A DNA stretch of 64,000 nt from Hedera helix (lineage: Eukaryota > Streptophyta > Magnoliopsida > Apiales > Araliaceae). The stretch spans positions 6,274,077-6,338,076 of the forward strand of contig OX359270.1 in the NCBI GenBank assembly GCA_947179155.2, in the 5' to 3' direction. The notes beneath the pieces are model-generated. The model was not told the DNA's origin. It saw only the letters and a list, made by a program, of their open reading frames with translations, and ran no database searches. The position numbers and the translations under genes are program-made. Below, piece by piece: positions 1 to 12,138 of the stretch (positions are counted from its first letter, which is position 1; every line of letters begins with the position of its first letter).

Positions 1-1178
1 ACACCAACAACACACCGACCCTTCGCTTATATTGAAGTAAGAACCTTGGTACAATTGACAGTTGATGTATTGAAATCGATGTTGAATGGAACCTCGACTC
101 GTTATCGATATTGAGTCAAGAACATTGGTATAGGTAAAAGACGTCACGTCTAACTATGAATTGTTGAATAATAAGTCAAATTGAATCTTAAGAAAACTAA
201 GATTAACTTACAAATTCTTAAAATGCCAAAATATGAGAAAACCTCACAAATAATTAATTAATTGAATGAATTATATATTGAATACATCAGCTTTTACTCC
301 TATTTATACTAATTATAAGTAACCCTAATCCTAATAACAAAAGGAACTTGAATTACATAGCAATTCAATTTAACTTTGGACTCAAAAACCTAACTAATTA
401 CCTTCCAAATTGTAATATAATTAAACTATCTTCCTAAATACTAATTCCTTTCTATAATTACATTGCAAATACTTCAATTCTCGTGCCAAGGGCTTTTGGC
501 CGCGCTTGCTACAATAGGAATTACAAGGATTGCTAAGAACACTCGAGCCGTGAATCAATCATTTGCCATATCTGAAAATTGAAGCAATTCCGTGTTCCGC
601 AATTCCTTTCCAATCTCGAATTAGATGATGATGCTTTAAGCTTTGGAATACACGAGTTGTCGTGATTAGGAGGAATTGTTCAAATGTGCTGCTGAGGTTG
701 GGATTTCCCCTCCACACTTGTTGCCGCTTGAAGCTTGATTCCCCACACGATTTGCCGAGTTGGAGCCTTAAAGTCGCGTATGTTGAAATTGCCGTGTTGG
801 ACTTTTGGCTGGGCTACCCATTGATTGAGTTTTAAGGCTAAAACCCTATAATTTCGCCTTCCCTTGCTTGGTGTTTAGTTTGGCCAGCCCAATTTGAGTT
901 AGAATTGCTAATTTTCAGGCTTTTTAAATTTTGAAAGGCTGTCCAGAATAACTCCCATTTTGGGCTGCAAGATTTGACATTAATTGGGCTTGAATTGAGC
1001 TCTATTGATCCATTAACGCTTGCGTCATGCTAATTAATTAAGGAACAACTCTTTTATTGAATTTCCTTGAATTCTTTTCAGCCCAAATCACTTGGATCAA
1101 TTAATTAATTAAGTCATTCCTTAAATCTTTTAGCCTCTAATCCTTGAAAATGGTTCAACTGGAATTGAATTAAATCAA
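1..1178. other. Non-coding flank left of the MULE, possibly old LTR sequence
   Basis: No convincing coding sequence is visible. The first ~480 bases are AT-rich. A moderately GC-richer part at about 480-900 has no open frame of note. TAATTAATTAA runs occur at 267, 1030 and 1100. The sequence resembles the untranslated part of an old retrotransposon LTR, but I could not identify ends or a family. The last nine bases (1170-1178, TTAAATCAA) are the left copy of the target duplication of the MULE that begins at 1179. Confidence 0.4.
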
Positions 1179-1258
1179 GAGTTCATTACAAATATATACA
1201 ACAATTAATAACAAATTACAAAATTAGTGCACAAATAAAATAATTACAAAAAGAGTAC
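1179..1258 (+). repeat. MULE left terminal inverted repeat
   Basis: The repeat begins GAGTTCATTACA and pairs in register with the reverse complement of 12764-12843. Shared blocks lie at terminal positions 7-12 (ATTACA), about 36-45 and 57-74 (an 18-bp identity). Overall identity is about 65% by hand, above what the AT bias alone would give. Immediately outside is the 9-bp target duplication. Confidence 0.85.
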
Positions 1259-1679
1259 AAATCAGAGAAATTAATTCCACAATATATCTTCAAAATCCTG
1301 AAAACAAGGAAATACTGCTATATCTGGCAGTTACTAAACAAATCCCTCCATAACTGCAACAACTTGATATACACTGCTTTGGAAAGCATATCAAACTTCA
1401 TAATCTCCAGCCTTTAATTTCCTAATCCCTTCATTCATGATTTAAACAAACTGAGTAAACATGCAACTTTGATATCGGAATAACAGTTCAACGCCAAATC
1501 AATCGGAGAAGACAAAATATTCTGTCGAGGCACAACTCTGATATCGTAGAAAACGAAGCATCCTGTCGCGACGCAACACGTAATCGGAGAAGAAGAACCC
1601 TGTTGTCGCGATGCATCTATAAGATCGAAAATATCATTAATAAATCAACAACGCCTTCAACTTCGATACAAATACTGAG
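1259..1679 (+). promoter_or_regulatory. Subterminal region and untranslated leader of the MULE transposase gene
   Basis: This stretch lies between the left inverted repeat and a strong plant 5' splice site (CTGAG|GTATGT at 1680). It has no open frame. It should therefore hold the promoter and the untranslated first exon of the transposase gene. About 40 bp at 1436-1476 (containing CTGAGTAAACATGCAA) recur almost unchanged in the middle of the element at about 5396-5434 and 6282-6321. Confidence 0.5.
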
Positions 1680-2730
1680 GTATGTCAGTTTAAAATTTAT
1701 AAGCGTATAGTTACCTATGGTTACTATCAATTACTATATTGATTACCTTTATTAAGTTTTTCTATCTTAAAATTGTAACCAAATTTGAATACTGAATGTT
1801 GTGATTGCAAAATGTATTGAAAACATATTTCATATTATGGTTACTAAGGTTGTATAAATTGTTTACTGTCTAATGTTGTCTTGGTTACTAACTATTTTGT
1901 ATTGTTTACTGTCTAATACTGTCTTTTTTAATGACTATAGCTGACTTGGTTACTTACTAATGCTGAATTGGTTACTGTGTAACGTTATATTTATCTCTGA
2001 CTAATGCTTAATTGGTTACTGACGAATTTTAAATTGGTTACTGACTAATGCAAACTTAATTACTTATGTTTTTTATATTATGGTTACTAAGATTAGACAA
2101 AATTGTTTACTGTCTAATGTTGTCTTGGTTACTGACTATTTTGTATTATTTACTGTCTAATGCTATCTTTTTTAATGACTATAGCTGACTTGGTTACTTA
2201 CTGATGTTGAATTGGTTACTGTGTAACGTTATATTTGTCTCTAACTAATGCTTAATTGGTTACTGACGAATTCTAACTTGGTTACTGACTAATGCAAACT
2301 TAATTACTTATGTTTTTTATATTATGGTTACTAAGGTTATATAAATTGTTTACTGTCTAATGTTGTCTTGGTTACTGACTATTTTGTATTGTTTACTGTC
2401 TAATGCTGTCTTTTTTAATGACTATAGCTAACTTGGTTACTTACTAATGCTGAATTGGTTACTGTGTAACGTTATATTTGTCTCTGACTAATGCTTAATT
2501 GGTTACTGACGAATTCTAAATTGGTTACTGACTAATGCAAACTTAATTACTTATGTTTTTTATATTAATGCATACAACTGTTGTAATTTTATTGGTAACA
2601 AATATCAATATACTGCAATTTGTAATATGAGTGTACAAATGTGTTTTATGTTATGGTTACTAACATCATGTAGTTTGGTTACTGCCTAACATTCATTTGG
2701 TTACTTTACCAATACTTATTCTGTTGCAAG
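1680..2730 (+). repeat. 5' leader intron of the transposase gene, made of GGTTACT repeats with three 243-bp tandem units
   Basis: A GTATGT donor at 1680 and a TTGCAAG acceptor ending at 2730, three bases before the transposase ATG, define a ~1.05-kb leader intron. It is filled with short variants of TTGGTTACTGACTAATGC. These are organised into three higher-order tandem units of about 243 bp starting at 1837, 2080 and 2324 and ending near 2567. The units differ at only scattered positions. All GGTTAC cores point in the direction of transcription. Many copies also contain TACTAAC, CTGAC or CTAAT strings that resemble intron branch sites. Confidence 0.75.
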
Positions 2731-3769
2731 GCAATGGATATGATTCCAGTTGTATTTTATTTCAACGGTACATGGACTGATAGTAACCAATACACCAAAT
2801 TTGAAGTTACCGGCATACTAGTTCAATCAACTTGTACATTCAGAGAAATGCAGAACATGATATGCAGTGCATTACGGCTAGACACAAATGCAACAACATT
2901 GTCAATAAAATTTCAGATTAGAAGCGATATTCCACCAATCAGTATATCGGATGAACCAACCTTAAGATTCTTTATTGAAGTCAGTAGAAAATCTGATGAG
3001 CAAGGTAAATTCCCAGTGATTATAGTAACTGAACATCGAAGGGAACGCACAATAATCTTGACAAATGTAGAAGAACATATGATTCACAATGTAACGCCAA
3101 TCAGATCAACACAAGGGAATTCAGCACTAGTTCCACTACCAACTCACGATTGCCAAATTGGAACGCAGTATGTCGATCACCTTGCAATGGAAATTATTGA
3201 ACAACAACGAAACAGACAACATGACAGATCATACACAGAAGAACGACATGATGATGTAATAACAGATCCGAATGAACGTGAAGTACAATTACATCAAACT
3301 TACAAAGACAAAAAAATCCTATCACAAGCTATGAGGCTGCATTCAATCAGGAAAAATAGACAACACAAAGTTCAACGAACAGGTCGTAGATGCTAGTGTG
3401 CGTACATGACGAAAATTGCAAATGGAAGATGAGAGCATCAACTTTTCGAAAAACCAGTATGTTCAAGGTAAGATAATTCAACGACATCCACACGTGTTCA
3501 GTCAACGTATTACTGGGAGACCATAGACAGACAAATAGTGAGTTGGTTAGTGAATGCATAATGCACAAATTAACAAATCTGAAAAAAGATACACACCAAC
3601 CGATATTGTGGAGGACATGATGACAGAATATAATGTGTCTATCTCTTACCAAAAAGCATGGAGATCGAAGGAGAAAGCGTTGGAAAAGGTAAGAGAAAAT
3701 CCACACGACTACTCAATGATCTTATCATGGTTACACATGCTGAAGAAAACAAATCCAGATAACAATTAA

Positions 3770-3924
3770 AAACATTTTATAGGGTTTTCATAATTACTTG
3801 GTTGCGCAACAAAACTGATTTGGTTACCCAACTCAACTGATTTGGATACCATTAACCAACTGAATGGTTACAAGCTACTAGTATTTGTATACTGTATACT
3901 ACTTGGAATTCTAATGATAACGTT
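3770..3924 (+). other. Probable small repeat-bearing intron in the transposase gene
   Basis: Between two clearly homologous transposase parts lies about 155 bp with no transposase-like coding. It contains TTGGTTACCC and GAATGGTTAC copies in sense orientation, like the other introns of the element. The expected GT donor near 3758 reads as AT (CCAGATAAC), so the splice site may be mutated. Confidence 0.4.
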
Positions 3925-4735
3925 CATGTTAATCCATCATCAGGTTCTGTCACATCCCTTGAGTTGGAAACAAATGGTCGTTTCAAGTATTTATTCTTTG
4001 CCATTGGAGCTTCCATTCAAGCATGGAACCATTGCTTTCCAATAATTGTAATCGATGGAACGTTTATACAATCAACTTACAGGGGGACACTACTGATAGA
4101 AAGCACACAAGATGCAAACAGAAAAATTGTTCTGATTGCTTTTGCAGTGGTTGACAGCGAAAATGAATTATCTTGGAGATGGTTTTTCGTAAATTTGAGA
4201 ATTGCTCGTGGAGTTAGGGAAGACCAATGCATTGTCTCAGATAGACTTGAAGCCATTATACAAGGACTGAATTTTGTGTTTCCAGACGTCATGCATGGTT
4301 GCTGCACATACCATGTATTGAAAAATATAAAAAAATAGATTCAAAAAGAGAGGAGAGGAACTTAAACAAGCTTACAACGGGGCTTGTAGAGCTTACACTA
4401 TTGAACAATTCAACAAACACATGGCTGAACTTGATGCCATTGATCCTCGAATAAGGACATATTTGGAGGAAGATGTCAAGTTGGAGAAATGCACCAGGCT
4501 CCATGGGACTGTAAGCAGATACTCAATAATGACTTCAAACACCACTGAATCTATTAACAACGCAATCAAGATGATCAGAGATCTTCCCATTGCATCAATG
4601 ATTGAATGCCTACGTTGTCTGGTTCAAAGATGGTATTTCACAAACAAACAAGCAGCCATATCAACATTCACAACACTTTCCACAACAGTTGAAGGAAGGT
4701 TGCAATCTAATATCATTAAATCAAAGAAACTTAAG

Positions 4736-5162
4736 GTAACTAATACAAATTTTAAATTATTGCATCAAAAGTTGCATTTGCATTTTATAGAAACCTATTT
4801 GTTAACTATTGGTTACTGTGTTTCATTATATTGTCTAATGCTGTCTTAGTTACTGATTAAAGCTAACTTGGTTACTGTGTAACATTATAATGGTTACTAA
4901 CTAATACTGACTTGTTTCCTGACTAATGGAAACTTGCGTACTATATAATATTATTTTGGTTACTAACTAATACTCAATTGCTTATTGCATAACATTATAA
5001 TGGTTACGTACTATGAGTAACGATTATCCATATGGTTGGTAACATTTTTTATTGTTTACAATCAACAAAATTGTTATTGATTAATATTTTGATTTCTGAT
5101 TTCATTATGAATTTCCAATATAAAATACACATATACACTATGACATTGATATTGTTTGTTTA
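4736..5162 (+). repeat. Transposase intron filled with sense GGTTACT repeats
   Basis: The intron starts at CTTAAG|GTAACT and could end at TTGTTTAG (5162). It consists of ~20-30-bp variants of TTGGTTACTGTGTAACATTATAA and TTGGTTACTAACTAATACTGA, all in sense orientation with the transposase. TACTAAC and CTAAT strings recur inside. Confidence 0.6.
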
Positions 5163-6640
5163 GGCAACCCAAGTATACTATGACATGTACATTTCACAAT
5201 AGATACATCTTTAAACAAGCTTGTAACTCTCTGGTTACTATCAAAACAATAATTGGTTACCATTGTATACCTATTTGGTTACCAACTGTACATCTCAAAC
5301 AATGTAGCAAGCACAACTTAAAAGAAACAATAACCAACCAACAAACAATGTTACTTTCATTACTGCTAGAATTCTAAAATATGTAACCCCATTTACATAT
5401 GATTTAAGGCAACTGAGTAAACATGCAAATTTGATCTGCAAACTGGGTAAACATGCAACAGTAAAACAAATATAATAAATAAGTAACCAAACAGTTACAT
5501 AACAGTAACCATAACATGTTTTAATGGTAAACAAGACTTGTTTTAATGGTAACTGTAACATGTTTTAATGGTAACCAAAACATAAAACAACTTTAATGAA
5601 ATTGATATTGTTTGTTTAGGCAACCCAAGTATACTATGACATGTACATTTCACAATCGATACATCTTTAAACAAGCTTGTAACTCTCTGGTTACTATCAA
5701 AACAATAATTGGTTACCATTGTATACCTATTTGGTTACCAACTGTACATCTCAAACAATGTAGCAAGCACAACTTAAAAGAAACAAAAACCAATCAACAA
5801 ACAATGTTACTTTCATTACTGTCTTAGTATGCAAGCTGGTTCCATTCGTCACCAACTTACCCAACTTGAATATTGTTCAAATCCATTGCGTTTTATTTTT
5901 AGCACTCATCCCTTCAAAGTTATTAATTAATGTTGGATGAAGTATTAGACCTCAAGTAGTAACTAAGCCTCTTCATGGGGTGTCCCTCAACTTTCAGAAT
6001 TGGGTTTTCACCTCGCTAGGGTATTAAATTTATCTCTCATTTGAAAGGCTAATCCTTTTTGCTCAAAAGTAATACGTATCTTTGCAAATGCTATCTTTAA
6101 ACAAGCTTGTAACTCTCTGGTTACTATCAAAACAATAATTGGTTACCCATGTATACCTATTTGGTTACCAACTGTACATCTCAAACAATGTAGCAATCAC
6201 AACTTAAAAGAAACAAAAACCAACCAACAAACAATGTTACTTTCATTACTGCTAGAATCCTAAAATATGTAACCCCATTTACATATGATTTAAGGAAACT
6301 GAGTAAACATGCAACTTTGATCTGCAAACTGAATAAACATGCAACAGTAAAATAAATATATAAATAAGTAACCAAACAGTTACAAAACAGTAACCATAAC
6401 ATGGTTTAATGGTAAACAACACTTGTTTTAATGGTAACCATAACATGTTTTAATGGTCTGGTTACTATCAGAACAATATTTGGTTACCATTGTATACCTA
6501 TTTGGTTACCAACTGTACATCTCAAACAATGTAGCAAGCACAACTTAAAAGAAACAAAAACCAACCAAAAAACAATGTTACTTTCATTCTCAAATATGTA
6601 ACCCCATTTACATAAGATCCAATAAACATCACAAACTCAT
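5145..6640. repeat. Central tandem units where GGTTAC polarity switches
   Basis: This is the convergent intergenic core between the two element genes. Units beginning near ATTGATATTGTTTGTTTAGG recur at about 5145 and 5598. A unit lacking the first part starts near 6089 and a shortened one near 6456. Each full unit carries sense GGTTAC cores in its left half and GTAACC (inverted) cores in its right half, so the unit is itself partly symmetrical. About 260 bp at 5827-6088 are unrelated and look like an insertion into the second unit. Both gene 3' ends probably fall here. Confidence 0.65.
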
Positions 6641-7841
6641 AAACCATACAAAAATGTTGTGTATATCCCTCCAAAAAAAAAATATTTGTTGTGTATATCC
6701 CAAAAAATAAAATACAATACACAGTTCATAAATACAAAACACGATATCCGAACTAATCAAAATCTGGAAAAAATCTTCTTGAAAATTCTCTGTCAGTCTC
6801 ATATCCCTCCAACTGTTTCTTCCTTGCATGGATATATAGGTTTGTGCATAACTTCTTCCGATACTGCGCAATGCGAAATGGAATAGGAATTTCAGCAATT
6901 TTCTGATGAATGATATGCTCAGCGAAACATATCGTGAACATCCCACAATCACTACACAAACAGAAAAAAGATAACTAAAATCAAAACTAAAATCAACCTA
7001 TATGTAATAATTAAAAAAATGTAAACAATGTAAACCTTACCCCTCGACTTGTTCAAGAACCGCCTCTGCAAATTCCAACTCAATTATATCATCTTGCTCC
7101 TTGTTGCGATACGGTTCACTGCTAAAGTCAATGTCAGACTTATCCCTCCAAAAACCACTCTTGCGCAATAAAGTGGGAAGAATGAATATGTATGGCTCAC
7201 AAACATCCATAATTTTTGTTTGCATGGATTTCTTTTTTGGCCGCAAAGAATTATAAACAGTAAGACGTCTACGATGCACATCAAATGTTAACAAAAACCA
7301 ATGCTCCGGTGATGTCATATGAATGGGGAACAACACGTAGTCAACATTTTTCCATGGTGTGTTGACATCCATAAACAACCCATGGATGTATTCAGCAACA
7401 TCACCCTCCCCAGACAAAACACTCGTATCTGCATTTTTACTTGTATACTCATCGAAAAGAGCAGTCATCTTGTTATGAAACCAACAATCCGTAGTAGTTG
7501 CCCTTATTTGAACACTGTCGGAATGTCTGGCCAATTTACGGAAATAATATAACGCAACATTGAGGTGTTGAACCAGGAAACAAAAAAAATATTACATAGT
7601 TGCTGAAAAATGTAAGCATTTAAAGAATGTAGCCAACTCTGTTAACAATAGTTACTATCCCAAATAAAAAATGCAACCACGTCTAGAAAAACATAATTTT
7701 TTAAAAAAAGAACTCACATCGTCGTCTAACCATTATCCAGGAGTCTTTAATTTGTAGAACCACATTTTTGATGATATTGGGATAGACCCAAATACAAAAG
7801 CATGTTCAATATTATCGTTCTTTCCGGGGAATTTGTCGGTC

Positions 7842-8666
7842 CTTCATTATAAAAGCATATTAGTATACACGCTAACATTAACAGTTACCGTAGTAATATA
7901 CATTACCCAAAATCAGATTTGAATAGACAATATTTAACATACTAATCAACAACTTAATTGTTAACAGTAACCTGGAAACCAACAAATATTAATATATAAA
8001 CCATAATGAAAGAGTAACCAATACATACCAAAATAGTAACCCATATAAAACCACAGTAAGCAAACATTTATATAATAGTAACCAAAACAGTTATATAATA
8101 GTAACCAAAACACCATTTTGAGAACACAAATATCATATCCAACTTATAATATAACATTAACCATACCATTATAAAGCAGTAACCAAAACATAAAATATCA
8201 GTAACCAAACATATAAAAGCACAGTAACCAAACAGTTATATAATAGTAACCAAACAGTTATATAATAGTAACCAAAACACCATTTTGAGAACACAAATAT
8301 GGTATCCAACTTATAATATAACATTAACCATACCTTTATAAAGCAATAACCAAAACATAAAATAATAGAAAACATGACATTTATTTAATATCAGTAACCA
8401 AACATATAAAAGCATAGTAACCAAACAGTTATATAATAGTAACCAAAACAGTTATATAATAGTAACCAAAACATCATTTTGAGAACACAAATATGGTATC
8501 CAACTTATAATATAACATTAACCATACCATTATAAAGCAGTAACCAAAACATAAAATAATAGTAAACATGACATTTATTTAATATTAACCATATGTTTCT
8601 ACAAAGAAAACAAATTTACTTGTTTAATAAAAAAACTATAGCATTATTAACAATAAAAAAACAAAC
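7842..8666 (-). repeat. ULP1-gene intron 5, GGTTAC repeats in sense with the minus-strand gene
   Basis: On + the intron reads as repeated AGTAACCAAACA and AACAGTTATATAATAGTAACC. A higher-order unit marked by CCATTTTGAGAACACAAATA recurs at about 8110, 8280 and 8473. Splice sites are AAAAT|GTTTGT (8666) and an AG before 7841. No coding potential is visible. Confidence 0.7.
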
Positions 8667-8989
8667 ATTTTCTTGTTGTTTAGATCAATTTTAAACCATT
8701 GATCAAATAATGCCTCTTCAAACTTTGATGGCATCTCCATGTATACTTCCGAAAATGCAGAAGGACATGCATGTGTTTGACTAGCACCCAAAGCAGTAGA
8801 CGATGAACCAGCCGATCCAAACGTTGATGTATATGGAGACCGCAAAACAGCACTCTTTGCGTGTTCACGGACAGGTCTATCACCGGCTTTATAGACACTT
8901 TTCTCCAACTCATCACACTGAATTATGTCCTGTGTAGTCAACACCATCTGATCAAGGCCATACTTGCTTTCTTCCTCACATTTATTCCC

Positions 8990-9261
8990 CTGTTTATATT
9001 GAAATAAAGGGTAACAAATACAATTTATATTTTCAACATAAACACATGCAGTTAACAACTATATGCAATAAAAAAATGAGTGAACAATAATCGACATATT
9101 AAAGTCAACATATCATAATTGCAACAAAACAAAATAAATTACTAATCAAATTATAATATAATAGTAACCAACACACAATGTTATAGTAACCAACCAATAT
9201 TATAATAGTAAACTTAATATATATACTAGTAACCATGTCACAATATAACAGTAACACTAAC
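8990..9261 (-). repeat. ULP1-gene intron 4 with GGTTAC repeats
   Basis: A short intron (GAG|GTTAGT donor at 9261, AAACAG acceptor at 8990). It contains several GTAACC cores on +, that is, GGTTAC in sense with the gene. Exons on both sides lack the motif. Confidence 0.65.
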
Positions 9262-9599
9262 CTCAGCAGCAACATACACAACAATCTCTTTCCCAGTGCA
9301 TTGGCTTAATATGTCAAATGATGGCATGTCATTATTCTTGCCAATCTGTGCAAAATGAAAAACAACCAATTAATCATTAAAAAAAAAGGCATAACACACA
9401 ACAAAACGAACAAATATCATATAACCTTGCCATTTTCTGCATCATCATTAATTTTTATTTCATGATGTTCTTCAACCACAACATCACGTTTAACTTCATT
9501 ACCAATCTGAATTTCATTCCCATCCTTATTCTCAACAAAATTCAACACATCATCAACGTCGTCATCAAACTCGTTATCCTTCTCATCGACTTTCAATCC

Positions 9600-9780
9600 A
9601 ACATCACCAACTTCATCATCATTATTATTATTACCTTTAAGAGTATCACCATCATCATCATCATCACCATCAACAACATCATCAGCTTCATCAGCAACAT
9701 CATCATCACCACCATCATCATCACCACCATCATCATCGTAATCAGAATCATCATCAGAATCCCCATCAACTTGTTTCTCC
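9600..9780 (-). repeat. Trinucleotide (ATC/ATG)n run encoding an acidic tract
   Basis: Runs of CATCAT and CACCAT on + encode a string of Asp residues with Glu and Val in exon 3 of the ULP1-like gene. The run is coding on the minus strand. Slippage here may also explain the one-base gain just upstream, near 9880. Confidence 0.6.
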
Positions 9781-11101
9781 CCACCATCTTTGATCACACA
9801 TAACTCATCTCTAATAATGGACCTAAAGTCCTTACATAACTGAACATGTAAAACATACATGTCATCCTTTAATATCACCCCGCAAATTTAAAATATCCTT
9901 CTTGATTTCAGACACTTTCTTCTCCAATGGCCTAACACGTTCATCAATTAAATCTTTAACTGCAGACAGATCAAATCCAATGTTGTCACCCTTCAATTTT
10001 TTTCCAACCTTCTTTTCAGCATGCTTCCCATTGAAAAATTGAAACCCGCCCAAATCAAGCCTCTCATTCTCCTCGGACGTGGGAATCAAACTTTTTATCC
10101 TCAACTGCAAAACATTAAGTACATTTAGTATAAAAGCACAGTAACCAAAACAGTAACCAAACATATAAAAGCACAGTAACCAAACATATAAAAGCACAGT
10201 AACCAATTATACACTTAGCAGTAAACTGCATACCTGTCCGGAACAAAATACTAAATCATTCAACTTCTCATTCGTAGGGGGCTTCACTAGCTCCTTCCAT
10301 CTAAATAAACGGAAATCCGATGGCTGCTCATCATTGCATATGCCCCTAATCTTGAATGTCGGAATGGTTTCAAACATAAAAACTTGGAATACATAAGGTA
10401 GTCCATTCAACTTGTACAATTTTGTATAATGATCCTTGTAGAAATTATAAATTGAACCACCATTCCTTCTTTTTTCAAACGCCCCTTAAACGCATTGGAC
10501 AAAGAGTGTTTTGTCATCTCAAATGCGACTTTTCCCCAAGGAAAACTACTGACATCGCCATAACGTAAAAAATTTACCATTGTCCCATCCACAAAATTTT
10601 CAGAAACTGTTGATAAAATGAAATTAAACACCAAAAAAATAAATGACATCTTCACAGCCTCATTATCGTCATCAAAAACTGCCTCCCGATAAACCCTACC
10701 TATACTTCTACGCGTCAAAGCTTCGTCCCCAAAAAACTTTTCAACAATCACATTCTTCATACCTTTATATGCAGTTATATCATCCTCACCTTGCCATCTC
10801 AACCTAAAAATTAGACAAAACTCAGGCAAACAAATCTCACCCTTTTTTCACCTAATAAAAACCACATTTCACCATCATCGCTATGGTGAACCTCCCTTAC
10901 AAGAGCATGCTGAATAATCTGGGAATACATTTGGTGTTGATCACCAAAGTCCATAAAATTCCCAAAACATGTTGCCTTAAACTTCTCCAGCTGACTTTCG
11001 TTCAGTTTCTTTGCAATAATGCTGGGGACTTCCACATCGCACCAATATATAACTTTTCCTGTAAATTTCCTGTTGCATACCTCGTAATATAAATCCCATA
11101 A

Positions 11102-12138
11102 CTGCAAATAAACAAAATCATATTTGCACAATCATTAGTAAACAAAATAAAACAATATTTATACCGTAAACAGTAAAATAGTAACGCACAAATAATATCA
11201 TACTTGCAGAAGCATAATATAACAATTACACAGTAACCAAAACAGACTATAAAAAGTCTTCAATATCTCACATTGACTGCACAAAAATAGTTACCACATC
11301 ATAATATAACAGTAACCATAACACACTAAAGCAGTAACCAAACAGTTATATTATATAGTCTAGTGCTAAAAAAATATTAACAAGGTGTGGTACATATCAG
11401 TTTATATAGTAACCAAACAGTTATATGACAGTAAACAAAAAGTTATAACATAGTAACCGAACATTTATATCATACTAACGAAAACATGTCTTCATGGTAA
11501 CCAAAATCCATTTCAGCCAACAAATTTATACTACACAAATACATTGTAACCAAAACAACATACAAAAGTAACCAAAATTACACATTGAGTGAACAATAAT
11601 AGATTCTAAACCATAAGCCAACATTACCAACAAACATACTAAATCAGTAATCAAACAGTTGTGTATATAATCTAGTGCTAAAAAAAATATTAACAAGATG
11701 TAGTACATATCAGTTTAAATAGTAACCAAACAGTTATATGATAGTAACCAACAAGTTATAAATGCAACTGAGCAGTTACTATGATAGTAATCAATCAGTT
11801 ATAACATAGTAACCGAACAGTTACTACACAAATTTATACTACACAAATACATTGAAACCTAAACAAAATACAAAAGTAACCAAAACACCACATTGAGTGA
11901 GCAATAATAGATTCCAAATCATAAGTAAACATTACCAACAAACATACTAAAGCAGTAACCAACTAGTTATAGCACAGTAACCAATATTTTTTTTAATGGT
12001 AACCAAACAATTATATGATAGTAACCGACCAATTATAAGATAGTAACCAAAACATCTTTTACTGGTAAGCAAAAACAAACTAATTAAGAAACCCAACAGT
12101 TATATGATCATAAAATAACAAAATTTAGATTAACAAAC
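11102..12138 (-). repeat. ULP1-gene intron 1, ~1.04 kb of GGTTAC repeats
   Basis: The donor is AAAG|GTTTGT (12138) and the acceptor TTTGCAG (11102). The intron is dense in AGTAACCAAAACA and CAGTTATATGATAGTAACC on +. A larger unit of ~311 bp, marked by AGTCTAGTGCTAAAAAAA, recurs at about 11357 and 11667. Its size and make-up mirror the 1.05-kb leader intron of the transposase gene at the other end of the element. Confidence 0.75.

Larger units (their letters stand above)
2731..5202 (+). pseudogene. MURA-type MULE transposase, disabled by frameshifts and stops
   Basis: The start is the ATG at 2734, just after the leader-intron acceptor. The first open part (2734-3396, 220 residues) is the N-terminal region seen in plant MURA proteins. 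Frame then shifts before a zinc-binding DNA-binding segment (ENCKWKMRAS at 3411, NDIHTC, VLLGDHRQ). An in-frame TAA lies at 3474-3476. A further shift at an A-run near 3582-3587 leads to YTPTDIVEDMM...YQKAWRSKEKALE. The MULE catalytic domain follows at 3925-4770: first Asp in VIDGTF (4054-4056), second Asp in IVSDR (4240-4242), CTYH, and the likely Glu in NTTESINNAIK (4547-4549). A stop (TAG 4336-4338) and frameshift split this domain. A GTAACT donor at 4736 opens a repeat-filled intron. A short final exon (5163-5202) is possible but weak. No SWIM zinc finger is visible, so the C-terminus seems truncated. The protein would have bound the element ends and catalysed excision and insertion in the nucleus. 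Confidence 0.85.

Noticed and set aside
5156..5827. Two similar ~71-codon frames as duplicated genes
   Set aside because: They are the central non-coding repeat units of the MULE; apart from a possible short terminal transposase exon there is no coding signal.
9462..9803. A 113-codon plus-strand open frame rich in Ile, Asn and Thr
   Set aside because: It is the antisense of the Asp-rich (ATC/ATG) stretch of the ULP1-like exon on the minus strand.
1680..12138. Possible CRISPR-like or satellite reading of the regularly spaced GGTTAC repeats
   Set aside because: Spacing is irregular, the repeats are nested in introns of two genes, and the genome is a plant; neither CRISPR nor centromeric satellite fits.
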